Positions 10,213 to 17,438 of a stretch of 21,184 nt of DNA are shown piece by piece. Source of the DNA: Chara braunii (lineage: Eukaryota > Streptophyta > Charophyceae > Charales > Characeae). The stretch spans positions 2,775,023 through 2,796,206 of the forward strand of contig BFEA01000146.1 of NCBI GenBank assembly GCA_003427395.1, written 5' to 3'. Each line of letters begins with the position of its first letter. Positions within the stretch are counted from its first letter, which is position 1. The position numbers were made by a program, and so were the translations under genes. The notes beneath the pieces are model-generated. The model ran no database searches, was not told where the DNA came from, and worked only from the letters and a program-made list of their open reading frames with translations.

Positions 10213-11170
10213 TCAGGGTCTCTCCTGCTCACCAACTGAGCGGACACAAGCTTGCTTTTTCCCGATTCTCTAAGTTTCGTCTTATGAACTGAGCAGTCAC
10301 GGGATTGCCTTATCTGGCTCGGAAAGTCTTGTCTTGCGACTCGAACTGTAACAAGCTTGTCTCTTTTTCCGACTCTCTAAGTTTTGCCTTACGAACCGAA
10401 TAATTACGAGCATGTTTTTGATCAGGTTCTCTAAGTTTCGCCTTACAAACTGAGCAGTCACAGGATTGCCTCATCTGACTCGGAAAGTTTTGCCTTTCGA
10501 ACCGAGCTGTAACGAGCTTGTTTCCTTTTCTGGCTCTCTAAAGTTTGCCTTACGAACCGAACGGTTACGAGCATGCTTTTGTTCAGGTTCTCTAAGTTTC
10601 GCCTCACGAACTGAGCAGTCACGGGATTGCCTTATCTGACTCGCTAAGTTTTGCCTTGCGAACCGAACTGTTACAGGCTTGCTTCCTCTGCTGGCTCGCT
10701 AAGTTTGCCTCGCCAGCCGAGCTGTTACGAGCTTGTTTTAATTTTCTGGCTCGCGGAGTCTTACCTTACGAACCGAACTGCTATGAGCTTGTTTTTTTTT
10801 TTTTTTCTAGGTTCACCAAGTTTCGCCTTACAAACTAAGTAGTCACGGGTTGGGCTTATCCGGATCGCCCAGTCTCACACTCCAAGCTGGGCTGTCACGA
10901 GCTTGCCTTTTTCCTGGCTTGAAAAGTTTTGTCCTCCAAATCTTAACTGCTACGAGCTTGCCTTTCTCTGGCTAGCTGGCCTTCCGAGATGAACTTTTTG
11001 TCGTGAGCTAGTCTCCCTCTGTTGAGAGAGCCTCGAAGTTCAGAGTTTTTCTGTTGCGAACTTGTCCTTCTCCGGTCTTCTTCAAACCTAGTTGTTGCGA
11101 ACTTGTCTCTGTCACGAAAGCCTTTAGGTCCGGAGTTCCAATTACGATCTTGTCTTCCCCTGCCTCGGGC
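10213..11170 (+). repeat. ~54-bp tandem repeat with 161-bp higher-order (three-monomer) period
   Basis: About 14 recognisable monomers of 51-60 bp, then degenerate ones, share the pattern TAAGTTTYGCCTTACGAAC, GAGC, TTACGAGCTTGTTT, TCTGGCTC. Monomers fall into three kinds in rotation; one has ACTGAGCAGTCACGGGATTGCC. That marker (GAGCAGTCAC) occurs at 10291, 10452 and 10613, exactly 161 bp apart twice. The next copy, near 10837, is 224 bp on, consistent with one inserted monomer. Beyond about 10975 only the GTTGCGAACTTGTC core recurs. It lies in the inferred R-U5 of the LTR. Confidence 0.9.
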
Positions 11171-11592
11171 CGTGCTAGCGACGGGCCTCGAGGCAAGCTC
11201 AGAAGTCTCGGGTCTTCCTTTTCCTACAGGGGGCGGGGCGTTCGTTCGAAAAAGGGCCACGTGCTTCGGCCCTAAGCTTTCAAAAGTCAGTCTTTCCCAG
11301 GAGCGCATGGTGGCACGCTTTGAAACCCACTCTCAGAACCTTTTCGCCTCCCATTGGCTAGAGCGGTGCTGACCGAGAGCCTCGGTGTGCCCTCGAATTC
11401 TTCCCTTGAGCCTATGGGTTTACGCCTCCAACAGGACCACCTTTGAAGCACACCTGCAAACCTCCCTCCGGAGCCGAACAGTGACCCCACCTACTCCGGT
11501 TACGAGCCTACTTGCCAACTTAGGTAAAGGGGGGGAGGTATCCCGCCGGTTTAGGCAAACCGCCCAAGTTACAGAAGGGTGGCCCGACAAAG

Positions 11593-11611
11593 TGGCGCCG
11601 TTGCCGGGGAT
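11593..11611 (+). promoter_or_regulatory. Primer-binding site for tRNA-Asp(GUC)
   Basis: TGGCGCCGTTGCCGGGGAT is the exact complement of the 3' end of plant cytosolic tRNA-Asp, including the added CCA (…ATCCCCGGCAACGGCG-CCA, recalled from memory), over 19 nt. It sits 3 nt after the inferred LTR end ACA at 11589. Minus-strand cDNA synthesis would be primed here. This single match fixes the orientation of the element, the LTR end and its class as an LTR retroelement. Confidence 0.93.
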
Positions 11612-12043
11612 GAGCATTCTCCCGCATCCGAGGCCGGCTCAGCAGCTACGGGGTGAGGGAGGACCAGCGTGACAGGCAGCGGTTAAGGGAGTTTGCAACA
11701 TTCATTCGGCATCAAAGTTCTTCGTCAAGTGTCTTCAAGATAGTCTCCAGCGGTTTCTTCACAGTGATAGAGTTTCTTCTCAAGCGACGGCAGCGAGGGG
11801 TTTATTGGGGAGGGGCTTGTTGTTGGGTTTTGTCGGGGGCGAGGGGTTTTCAGGTGTTGAGCCTTGTCTCCTTGGTTCTTTTTGCAGGTCCGCTCTGGCC
11901 CGCTTGCGATCTCGGCTCCCACTTCAGGCCTTTGAAGGGTTAAAAACCAGTCAGTTCCCTTTCGTGTGCTTGGTTTTTTGCGCTTGTTTATTTCTAAAAA
12001 CTCAAAAAAATAAGGGGGTGCACAGTTTGCCTGAGGGGTCTGA
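11612..12043 (+). other. Untranslated leader after the primer-binding site
   Basis: There are 432 bp without a credible frame. A good splice-acceptor-like stretch, TTGGTTCTTTTTGCAG, ends near 11888, but no clear matching donor was found close upstream. The region could hold packaging or dimerisation signals, but nothing recognisable is seen. Confidence 0.5.
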
Positions 12044-12589
12044 ATGAGGGTGAAGAACAACGAAAGGGGAGGAAGAGGAACAGTCCGGGGAAATAGTATA
12101 AGGGGGTCTGCTCAAGGGGGAGAGAGGGAGAGAGAAAGAGAGGGAGCGGGGAGAGGGGTTCGAGAGGGGCCGGTAGCGCTGTCTATTTGGGATCCAAGGG
12201 GGTCACCCAGTGTTCTTGATCCGCACGGGTTGTGGAGGGCACCTACCCGGGGGCAAAATCCCGCAAGAGACAGTGTGTCTAGAGAGGGGTTAGGGGCTTC
12301 GATTCTCGATCCACAGGGGCTGACGACGATTGCAACTCCCACGAGAGAGCGGGACTCTCGATCGGGGCCGGTCCGGGGCTCGAGGGAGAGGAGAGGGGTG
12401 CTACGGGTACCGGAGCTAGGGGGAGAAAGAGAGACACCTAGCCGTCATAGTGAGGGCATTCGAGAAGAGGAGGGTGCTTGGGGGACCTTGGACGAGGGAT
12501 CGGAGGCCGACTCCTGGGTGGACCGGTGTCTAGCTGATTTCTCGGACTCGGAACTGGGGGACTATTGGGAGTACGATAACGAGTATTGA
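12044..12589 (+). CDS. Arg/Gly/Glu-rich leader ORF of unknown function, 181 aa
   Basis: The first sizeable ATG-initiated frame after the primer-binding site; uninterrupted. The N-terminal third is basic and low-complexity (GGERERERE). The middle contains a repeated motif of the form S-[IV]-[WL]-D-P-x-G (about residues 45-48, 55-60 and 86-91). The C-terminal 30 residues are acidic and aromatic, ending SELGDYWEYDNEY. No domain is recognised. The purine-rich strand composition could produce an open frame by chance, but the internal repeats and distinct acidic tail argue for a real protein. It is not obviously related to ORFs A-I. The stop lies 9 nt before a strong splice-donor-like site. Confidence 0.5.
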   Translation: MRVKNNERGGRGTVRGNSIRGSAQGGEREREREGAGRGVREGPVALSIWDPRGSPSVLDPHGLWRAPTRGQNPARDSVSREGLGASILDPQGLTTIATPTRERDSRSGPVRGSRERRGVLRVPELGGERETPSRHSEGIREEEGAWGTLDEGSEADSWVDRCLADFSDSELGDYWEYDNEY

Positions 12590-12598
12590 AGACCCAAG

Positions 12599-12687
12599 GT
12601 ACGTATACTTATCAACCTCACCTGAGAGCCTCTTCCTAAAGCTCCGCTCTTCCCACTCCTTTTTTTCAAATTGCCCGATTTTTTCAG
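12599..12687 (+). other. Candidate 89-nt spliceosomal intron
   Basis: The donor AAG|GTACGTAT at 12599 and the acceptor CGATTTTTTCAG| ending at 12687 match plant consensus well, and 89 nt is a typical plant intron size. The enclosed sequence is pyrimidine-rich, unlike the purine-rich flanks. It lies just after the stop of the 12044-12589 ORF, so it would be in the untranslated stretch before ORF A. Confidence 0.5.
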
Positions 12688-13176
12688 TGATTCCAAGAGA
12701 GAAAAGAGGCAGCAGGAGGAGTAAAAGGAAGGAGAGAACGAAGTGCAAAGAGTTCACGATGAGGAGAATGGGGAGGGAGTAGATAGGCTAGCGATTCACG
12801 ATACATAGGTGGATCTTGTCTTGGGACCCGGGTAATTCCACGCTTGAGGTGGGCCAAGTAGAGGCGTGGTACCGGATAGGCTAATTAGGACTAGAGGTCG
12901 GCTCAGTGGGGGACATAGGGCGTGGGTGTGTGACTTCGGTCCGACTCCGGGGAGGGGGTTGCCACCCTTCCTCGGGGATAACCTGTGTCCGCGGCTAGTG
13001 GGGAGGAGTCTCTCAGCGGGGGAGGACAGGAAAGTAGCCGAGTGAGACGGCGTTCCTTCTCTGGTCCATTTGATCCTTTTGAGCTCACAGGCTTCTTCTC
13101 CTTGCGGGATAGAGGTGGTCCCTCGAGTGGCCAAAAGGAAATAGGAACTTAGGGAATTTTTCTTTGATTATACTGT
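12688..13176 (+). other. Inter-ORF region before the accessory array
   Basis: About 490 bp with stops in all three + frames. A stretch around 12900-13040 stays open in one frame for ~45 codons but shows no match to ORFs A-I that I can defend. It may be a decayed further member of the array or untranslated sequence. An alternative splice acceptor (GAGCTCACAG) lies near 13090. Confidence 0.4.
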
Positions 13177-13534
13177 ATGAGCCTAGAAGCCACTCCCGAG
13201 TGGATTAGTGTGTCTACACATGGAAGTGTAGACGTGTGGTGCTACTCCTTTAGGCTATGGACTGGAGACTTTGATGTGGGTGTCTATGTAGAGGAGGGTC
13301 AAGATCGAGGAGAGGACTTCCTTCGAGGGTGGGAAGAGGCGATAGGCGACTCCCGCTGTTCACGGGGGGAGTTAAGGAGTTACGGATTCAAGTATTTATT
13401 CTCTAGGATATCGTACCTAACCGAGAGGTGGTCGCCCAACACCAGTGATTCCGGACGCTTATCTTGATGGATCGGACAGATGGAAAGTACTAGTGGGGAT
13501 AGTGAAGCGTGTGGTGAGAGCGGCGGATCCATGA
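13177..13534 (+). pseudogene. Accessory ORF A, short paralog (frameshifted), unknown function
   Basis: The first member of the array and the tandem sister of ORF B. From ATG 13177 the frame encodes a segment that aligns with B from VDVWCY to EEAIG (25 identities in 40 columns). Near 13430 the frame must change: the downstream frame reads VIPDAYLDGSDRW, matching B's TIPDAFLDGSDEW, and ends at TGA 13532-13534. Without the shift the protein would stop at 13467. About 119 codons in the repaired arrangement, close to B's 121. The ATG of B (13531) overlaps this stop as ATGA. No known domain; a small alpha/beta fold is a guess from alternating aromatic strands and amphipathic helices. Confidence 0.72.
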
Positions 13535-13896
13535 GTTTGAGGCCTTTGGAGTTTGAACTCGCAGGAATCGGTGTGGGTGATATAGGCGGGGTGGATGTTT
13601 GGTGTTATACCTTCTACTGGTGGACCGGGCACTTCGACATAGCCCTATACGTGGAAGAAGGTGTAGATAGAGCGGCAGGGTATCTGGATAGCTGGGAGGA
13701 CGCGATCGGTCACGCGCAACTTGAGAGGCAGCTGCTAGGGGCTTACGAAATTAACTATTTCTACTCGTTGGGGTGTCGGACGTATCCGCGAGGGGGTAGG
13801 CCAGTCTCCACTATTCCGGACGCCTTCCTGGACGGGTCGGACGAGTGGAGAGCACTAATTCAAATCATAGAGGAGATAGTCCTAGGGGATGGTTAG
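13531..13896 (+). CDS. Accessory ORF B, short paralog, 121 aa, unknown function
   Basis: Intact. An upstream in-frame ATG exists at 13480, but 13531 is chosen because it forms an ATGA overlap with the stop of A and gives the same MSL start as A. Core: VDVWCYTFYWWTG (21-33), the strand DIALYVEEG (36-44), a helix with W55, YPR at 85-87, IPDAF at 95-99, then a C-terminal helix. The strand, helix, PR and IP order is the same as in the longer paralogs C-F and I, so A and B look like a short subfamily. The stop overlaps the start of C (ATGGTTAG). Function unknown. Confidence 0.72.
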   Translation: MSLRPLEFELAGIGVGDIGGVDVWCYTFYWWTGHFDIALYVEEGVDRAAGYLDSWEDAIGHAQLERQLLGAYEINYFYSLGCRTYPRGGRPVSTIPDAFLDGSDEWRALIQIIEEIVLGDG

Positions 13897-14632
13897 GATC
13901 CTAGAGGGTACTGAGGAGGAAGGGGTTTGGATAGAGAAGGCTGATTTGAGCAAAGACAGAGAGTGTTTCATCGTTCCCTTAGACCACCGCACGGAGCGGT
14001 ACCTAGCCGGTCGCGAGAAGGGGATAGAACTAGAGAGAGGGGTTTTTCTTCGGGCTCGTTTTGCGGTAGGAACCTGGAAGGGGGACAGGTGGTCCTGAAA
14101 CAGGCCCCAGAACGGGAAGAGACCTAGGCGAACGGTGATCTGTGCGGAGGGAACTATCTACTTAAGTAAGGAAGCCTGGGTCGAGTACGTCACGCATTTG
14201 GTCCTAGGGTGGTACCATGCGGATCATTGGGAGGCACGGGCAACACCGATTTTGAGGCAGATCTTTGAGGCTGACCCCCTTAGACACTGCCCACCCGTCG
14301 AGGTAAGGATGACCTGCGCACGAGACGAAGAGTACCCTCGTGCCGCAGGGTGCGTAAGTGCCATATTCCCATCATTTGTTTTCCGAAGGGTGAGCGGGAA
14401 GGAGGAACGATACGACAGGGTAGTGCGGTCCATAGTGCGGGAAAGGGGGTGGCAACTCTCTGTTAGGTTACTCCATTGGTACTATACCTATTGCGTGGAT
14501 AACCTGGTGCCGTACGGGATCAAGGCTTGTAGGATTCCTGTCGGGATCTTTAGGGAGTCCACCCGGGATCGCGAGGGAGGAAGAGACTACGATTACCAAA
14601 GGGTCTTCGGGGTGCCGCAGAGGGTCTTTTAG
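13889..14632 (+). pseudogene. Accessory ORF C, long paralog, 247 codons with one in-frame stop
   Basis: ATG 13889 overlaps the end of B by 8 nt. One frame runs to TAG 14630, broken only by TGA at 14096-14098. The N-terminal ~75 residues resemble ORF E (RGVFLRARF versus EGAYVWVRARR). Then comes the shared block GTIYLSKEAW…LVLG, the signature YPR-x8-FPSF (Tyr codon 14333), and a C-terminal helical part containing YYTYCVDNLVP, which matches LYTHCIDQGIP of D and LYTWCVGAGIP of E. Unknown family. The stop could be a nonsense mutation or, less likely, a recoding site. Confidence 0.72.
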
Positions 14633-14636
14633 ATGA

Positions 14637-15323
14637 ATGATGTTCCATGATAAAAAGCAGGGATGCTTCTTAGAGTCCCCATTAGAAGACAGTGAGGCCC
14701 TTAGGCTGATCCCTAGCAACGGGGAAGTCCCTGATTGGGAAAGGGTAGAGGAGGGCCGGTCCACGGCCAGTGGGGAATATGTGTAGGTGAAGTCCAAGGA
14801 AGTAGAAGGCCAAGGTGTTGGACGGAGCCTTGAAGTGACCGCGGTTATTTACGTAGAGCCGGAAGCCTGGGCAAAGCTTGTTGTACCCCTAGTTCTAGGA
14901 CAAGGGGGTGGGCTGGAAAAACTATTGCGAGAAGCAAGAGAGGTAAGAGGAGAATGGATAGGCAGGGCTAGAGAGAGATTTGCATTCGTATCCGTGGAAA
15001 AGGAGAGGTTCGCAAGGAAAGAAGAGCTTCCAAGGTCGAGATACCCCTTGACTTTGAGGGTGCCATCTTACCTGTTCCCTAGGGCAAACGAGGAAAAGAT
15101 AGTGCGTCTTCTAGAGAGGGGTAGGAGTTAAAGACTTACCTTCTGGGCCCTGTGGGTGTTGTATACGCACTGCATCGATCAAGGTATTCCGCCGCGTAGG
15201 AGACTCTGGGGTGTTTTTCGTAGACTGGGTTCTCTAGAGAAAACCTACACTCTCTCTCAGGAAGAGTATCACAGGTGGGTCTTTAGGGCGACAAAGGCCG
15301 ATGGTGAAGTTCGTTCTCAGTGA
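14637..15323 (+). pseudogene. Accessory ORF D, long paralog with two in-frame stops
   Basis: Starts 4 nt after the stop of C (ATGATG at 14637). The frame is open to TGA 15321 except for TAG 14784-14786 and TAA 15129-15131. The TAG falls where ORF E has tryptophan (GEYV-stop-VK against GAYVWVRA), so it is explained by TGG to TAG. Shared block AVIYVEPEAW…LVLG; signature LPR-x8-VPSY; C-terminal LYTHCIDQGIPPRR, matching GIPPRS of E. It overlaps the start of E (15301) by 23 nt. 228 codons, similar to C and E. Confidence 0.72.
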
Positions 15324-16029
15324 AGAAGGGGCGGTAGAATCGATAGAGGCAGGTTACCCCGAGAAGATTTTGATTCCGGGAGACCCTCAGGTGACTCCGT
15401 ATTGGATGAGCATTGAGAAGGGGGGATTATTCCGAGAAGGGGCATACGTGTGGGTCCGAGCGCGAAGGCTCACTTGGAAGGAGGGTGTGGAAAGAGGAGG
15501 CTCACCTGACCTCGGTCGCTTCCTGGAGATCAGGGCGACCATTTTTTTCGACGAAGAGAGGTGGACCGAAGTCTGGAGAGGTTTAGTGACCGGGCAGCTT
15601 ACGCACTTTGAGTACCGAGAGTCTGCAAGGCTGTTGGCAAACAACCTAGTGTTAACTGACTACGAGGAAGGGACTTTCGAGTCGTGGTCGCTAGTGTCCT
15701 TCGCCGAGCCGGGAGATGTCCCCCGCGCTTCCGGGGTCCTTCACACTAACCTGCCCCAATTCGTGGCGAGTTCTTTCCTAAGAGACCCGGAGGAAAGGGT
15801 AGTAGTGGTGCTTAGAGCGGCTGGAGAATCCGGGGTGCGGGCTAGAGGTTTATTCTGGCTTTATACTTGGTGCGTGGGCGCGGGAATTCCCCCAAGGAGT
15901 GAGCTATCCGCCATATTCGGAAGATTGAGGGAGTTTGAGGGGCTCCGATCCCTCGTCCCGGACGTTCTATACGCCAGACTCTTCGGAGAAGAACAACTGG
16001 CTAACCGGAGGGGTTTTGAGGGCCGATGA
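15301..16029 (+). CDS. Accessory ORF E, intact long paralog, 242 aa, unknown function
   Basis: The best preserved long member. N-terminal region 1-72 with VRARRLTW (52-59); strand/helix block ATIFFDEERW…LVTG (79-98); signature VPR (140-142), eight residues, LPQF (151-154); C-terminal region FWLYTWCVGAGIPPRS (185-200) followed by a helix and a basic end. There are no membrane segments or signal peptide, so a soluble cytosolic protein is likely. It starts inside the end of D and its TGA shares ATGA with the start of F (16026-16029). I recognise no homolog outside this array. Possible roles such as RNA binding, capsid accessory or silencing suppression are guesses with no motif support. Confidence 0.8.
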   Translation: MVKFVLSEEGAVESIEAGYPEKILIPGDPQVTPYWMSIEKGGLFREGAYVWVRARRLTWKEGVERGGSPDLGRFLEIRATIFFDEERWTEVWRGLVTGQLTHFEYRESARLLANNLVLTDYEEGTFESWSLVSFAEPGDVPRASGVLHTNLPQFVASSFLRDPEERVVVVLRAAGESGVRARGLFWLYTWCVGAGIPPRSELSAIFGRLREFEGLRSLVPDVLYARLFGEEQLANRRGFEGR

Positions 16030-16784
16030 TAAGGAGGATTCCGAGAACTCTCTGGGCGTCCATAGAGCCCGTAGAGGATACTGGGGAGGTTATCCGTGTC
16101 ACTCTGCCTAGGACCCGGTTGACTTAACCAATGAGGACTCTCCTACGAGAAGAGGGGGAGATCCGGCGCGGTAAGACTTTCATACGATTTGCGGTGAGTC
16201 GCCAGGGGGAGGTCTTAGTTGGGGAAGCCCGGATATTCCTTTCGAAGGAGGGGTTTGTTGAGATAGCGCGTAGCTTGTGCCTTGGACAGGACCCTCTTTG
16301 GGGCGCTCGAGCCGTGAGAGGCCGGCTGGGGGAGTTAGTAGAGGAGTTGGGACCTCACGAAGGGCGCAACGAGGAATATCTAGTGACCTACGGGGGTTGG
16401 GAAGAAATACCGCGGTTCATCTCCAGCGAGCCGGTGGAGGTCCCCAGTTTTATAATTAAGCGGCTTTACCCCTCCGAGGCTGTTAAGAAGGCGGTAGGAC
16501 GGAGGGTTTCCATCCTAAGTCAGTTCAGGTTCACGGGATAAGACCTGCACACCTTGTTAACTTGGCGTTTTTGAGATCCCTATAGAGACGATTGGGAGAC
16601 CCTGGAGGACCTGAGCTACGCATTTGAAGGATGGGGTCGCCACGCGAGAGAATCTAAGATATCATGGAGGTACCTAGGTGAGATCTGCGAGGGAGAGGTA
16701 GCGGGGCTGGACCCCTCTGATTTGATTCGGGTAGCAATTGCGTGTCGTCGGCGAAAGTTAAGGGATGACCGAGCCGGACCTTGA
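16026..16784 (+). pseudogene. Accessory ORF F, long paralog related to I, three in-frame stops
   Basis: A single frame from ATG 16026 to TGA 16782 is interrupted by TAA 16125, TAA 16539 and TGA 16572. Similarity to ORF I continues through all three stops, which shows they are mutations in one ancestral gene: VTLPR near residue 25; EARIFLS against KAEIFLS; IPR-x8-VPSF (Ile about residue 128) against VPR-x8-IPTW; and, after the last stop, DPSDLIRVAIACRRRKLRD against DISDLEIANLAFAASEEKKLRD. It starts by ATGA overlap with E and overlaps G by 20 nt. Confidence 0.75.
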
Positions 16785-16953
16785 GGAGCTAGTGGGGTTG
16801 GAAAGAGTGAGGGAATAAATTCACCGGATCCTTGCACTGTGCTGGGAAGAAGAAAGGAGGGCTAGGCCTAGGTCCTTAGCCAGGATCAAGCTACTTGAGG
16901 CGACCACAGTCGCTATCCTCGACGAAGTCACGATAGATCTTTTCTCGCGGTGA
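16765..16953 (+). pseudogene. Accessory ORF G, small helical protein, 62 codons, one in-frame stop
   Basis: ATG 16765 lies inside the end of F, and the frame runs to TGA 16951 with one TAA after residue 17. The product would be almost wholly helical and charged (EPDLEELVGLERVRE, then ILALCWEEERRARPRS). It lacks the PR/IP signature and may be unrelated to the other ORFs, or a detached C-terminal fragment. It is called because its start and end fit the tight spacing of its neighbours (20-nt overlap with F, 4-nt gap to H). Chance cannot be excluded. Confidence 0.4.
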
Positions 16954-16957
16954 GGGG

Positions 16958-17431
16958 ATGAGAGCCTCATTCGTCTCCAATAGGATTCGTTGGGAGTTAG
17001 AGACCTACGAGGACGGGAGCAAGGTTAGGGTCGAAGGGGGTGCGGAGCTTAACCCGGCATTGGAGGGCCGGGTAGTCCGCGCCGAGACCGAGTTTTTAGT
17101 GGAGGTCCGACGACTAGCTTTGTGGAAAAGAAGGAACTGGACCACGCAAGCTACCTTCGCGGTCTACATTAGGGATGCAAGTGGAGTGAGATTTTGAAGG
17201 ATTTGGAGGGAGCCTTTGTTGGAAGTAGAAAGAAAGTTCGAAGAGGACTCAAGGTTTCTGGGGACGCCACTGACATCTAGGACACACCTTGTGGAGACCC
17301 GATTTTGGGATAGAACGGAGGAGTACGAGGAGGCTCTGCGCCAAACTCTGCGACGGGGCGAGGAGGCCGGTTGCGCCGAGTGCGAAGACTCGTTGCTTGA
17401 GGCCGCCACAAGATTGGCAGGAGTGAGGTGA
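16958..17431 (+). pseudogene. Accessory ORF H, diverged shorter paralog with one in-frame stop
   Basis: The frame runs from ATG 16958 to TGA 17429, with TGA 17195-17197 inside. The N-terminal half resembles the N-terminal domain of E (LVEVRRLALWK against VWVRARRLTWK). The segment QATFAVYIRDA…REPLLEVERKFEE lines up with KAEIFLSPDA…KDPLGIAERALER of I. The PR/IP signature is missing and it is only 157 codons, so it is a truncated or specialised member. The C-terminal part is an acidic helix with a Cys pair (GCAECEDS). It ends 7 nt before I. Confidence 0.6.
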
Positions 17432-17438
17432 AGCTCCT

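Larger units (their letters stand above)
7481..11589 (+). repeat. 5' LTR, about 4.1 kb (left end inferred)
   Basis: The right end is fixed by the primer-binding site at 11593. The bases before it, GCCCGACA (11582-11589), have the usual CA end. Their reverse complement TGTCGGGC occurs at 7481-7488, giving an 8-bp perfect TG...CA terminal inverted repeat; no other TGTCGGG match upstream extends to eight bases. A 7-bp stem with a CTA loop (CGGCTGG/CCAGCCG, 7488-7504) overlaps the left terminus. Within the LTR are a TATA box (9157), a purine-rich tract, a (GA)n microsatellite and a tandem repeat. If the TATA box is the promoter, U3 is about 1.7 kb and R-U5 about 2.4 kb. The 3' LTR needed for proof is outside the window. 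No coding frame in it looks real. Confidence 0.6.

Noticed and set aside
10213-11170. Regularly spaced repeats that could suggest a CRISPR array
   Set aside because: Monomers are contiguous, imperfect and without unique spacers; they show a satellite-like higher-order period inside an LTR.
11200-11229. Splice-acceptor-like TCTTCCTTTTCCTACAG paired with a CAG|GTGAGG donor near 9944
   Set aside because: Both sites are plausible individually, but a 1.3-kb intron across the tandem repeat has no further support.
12900-13150. Possible remnant of another accessory paralog before ORF A
   Set aside because: Short open stretch with a few suggestive residues, but no alignment to A-I that holds beyond chance.
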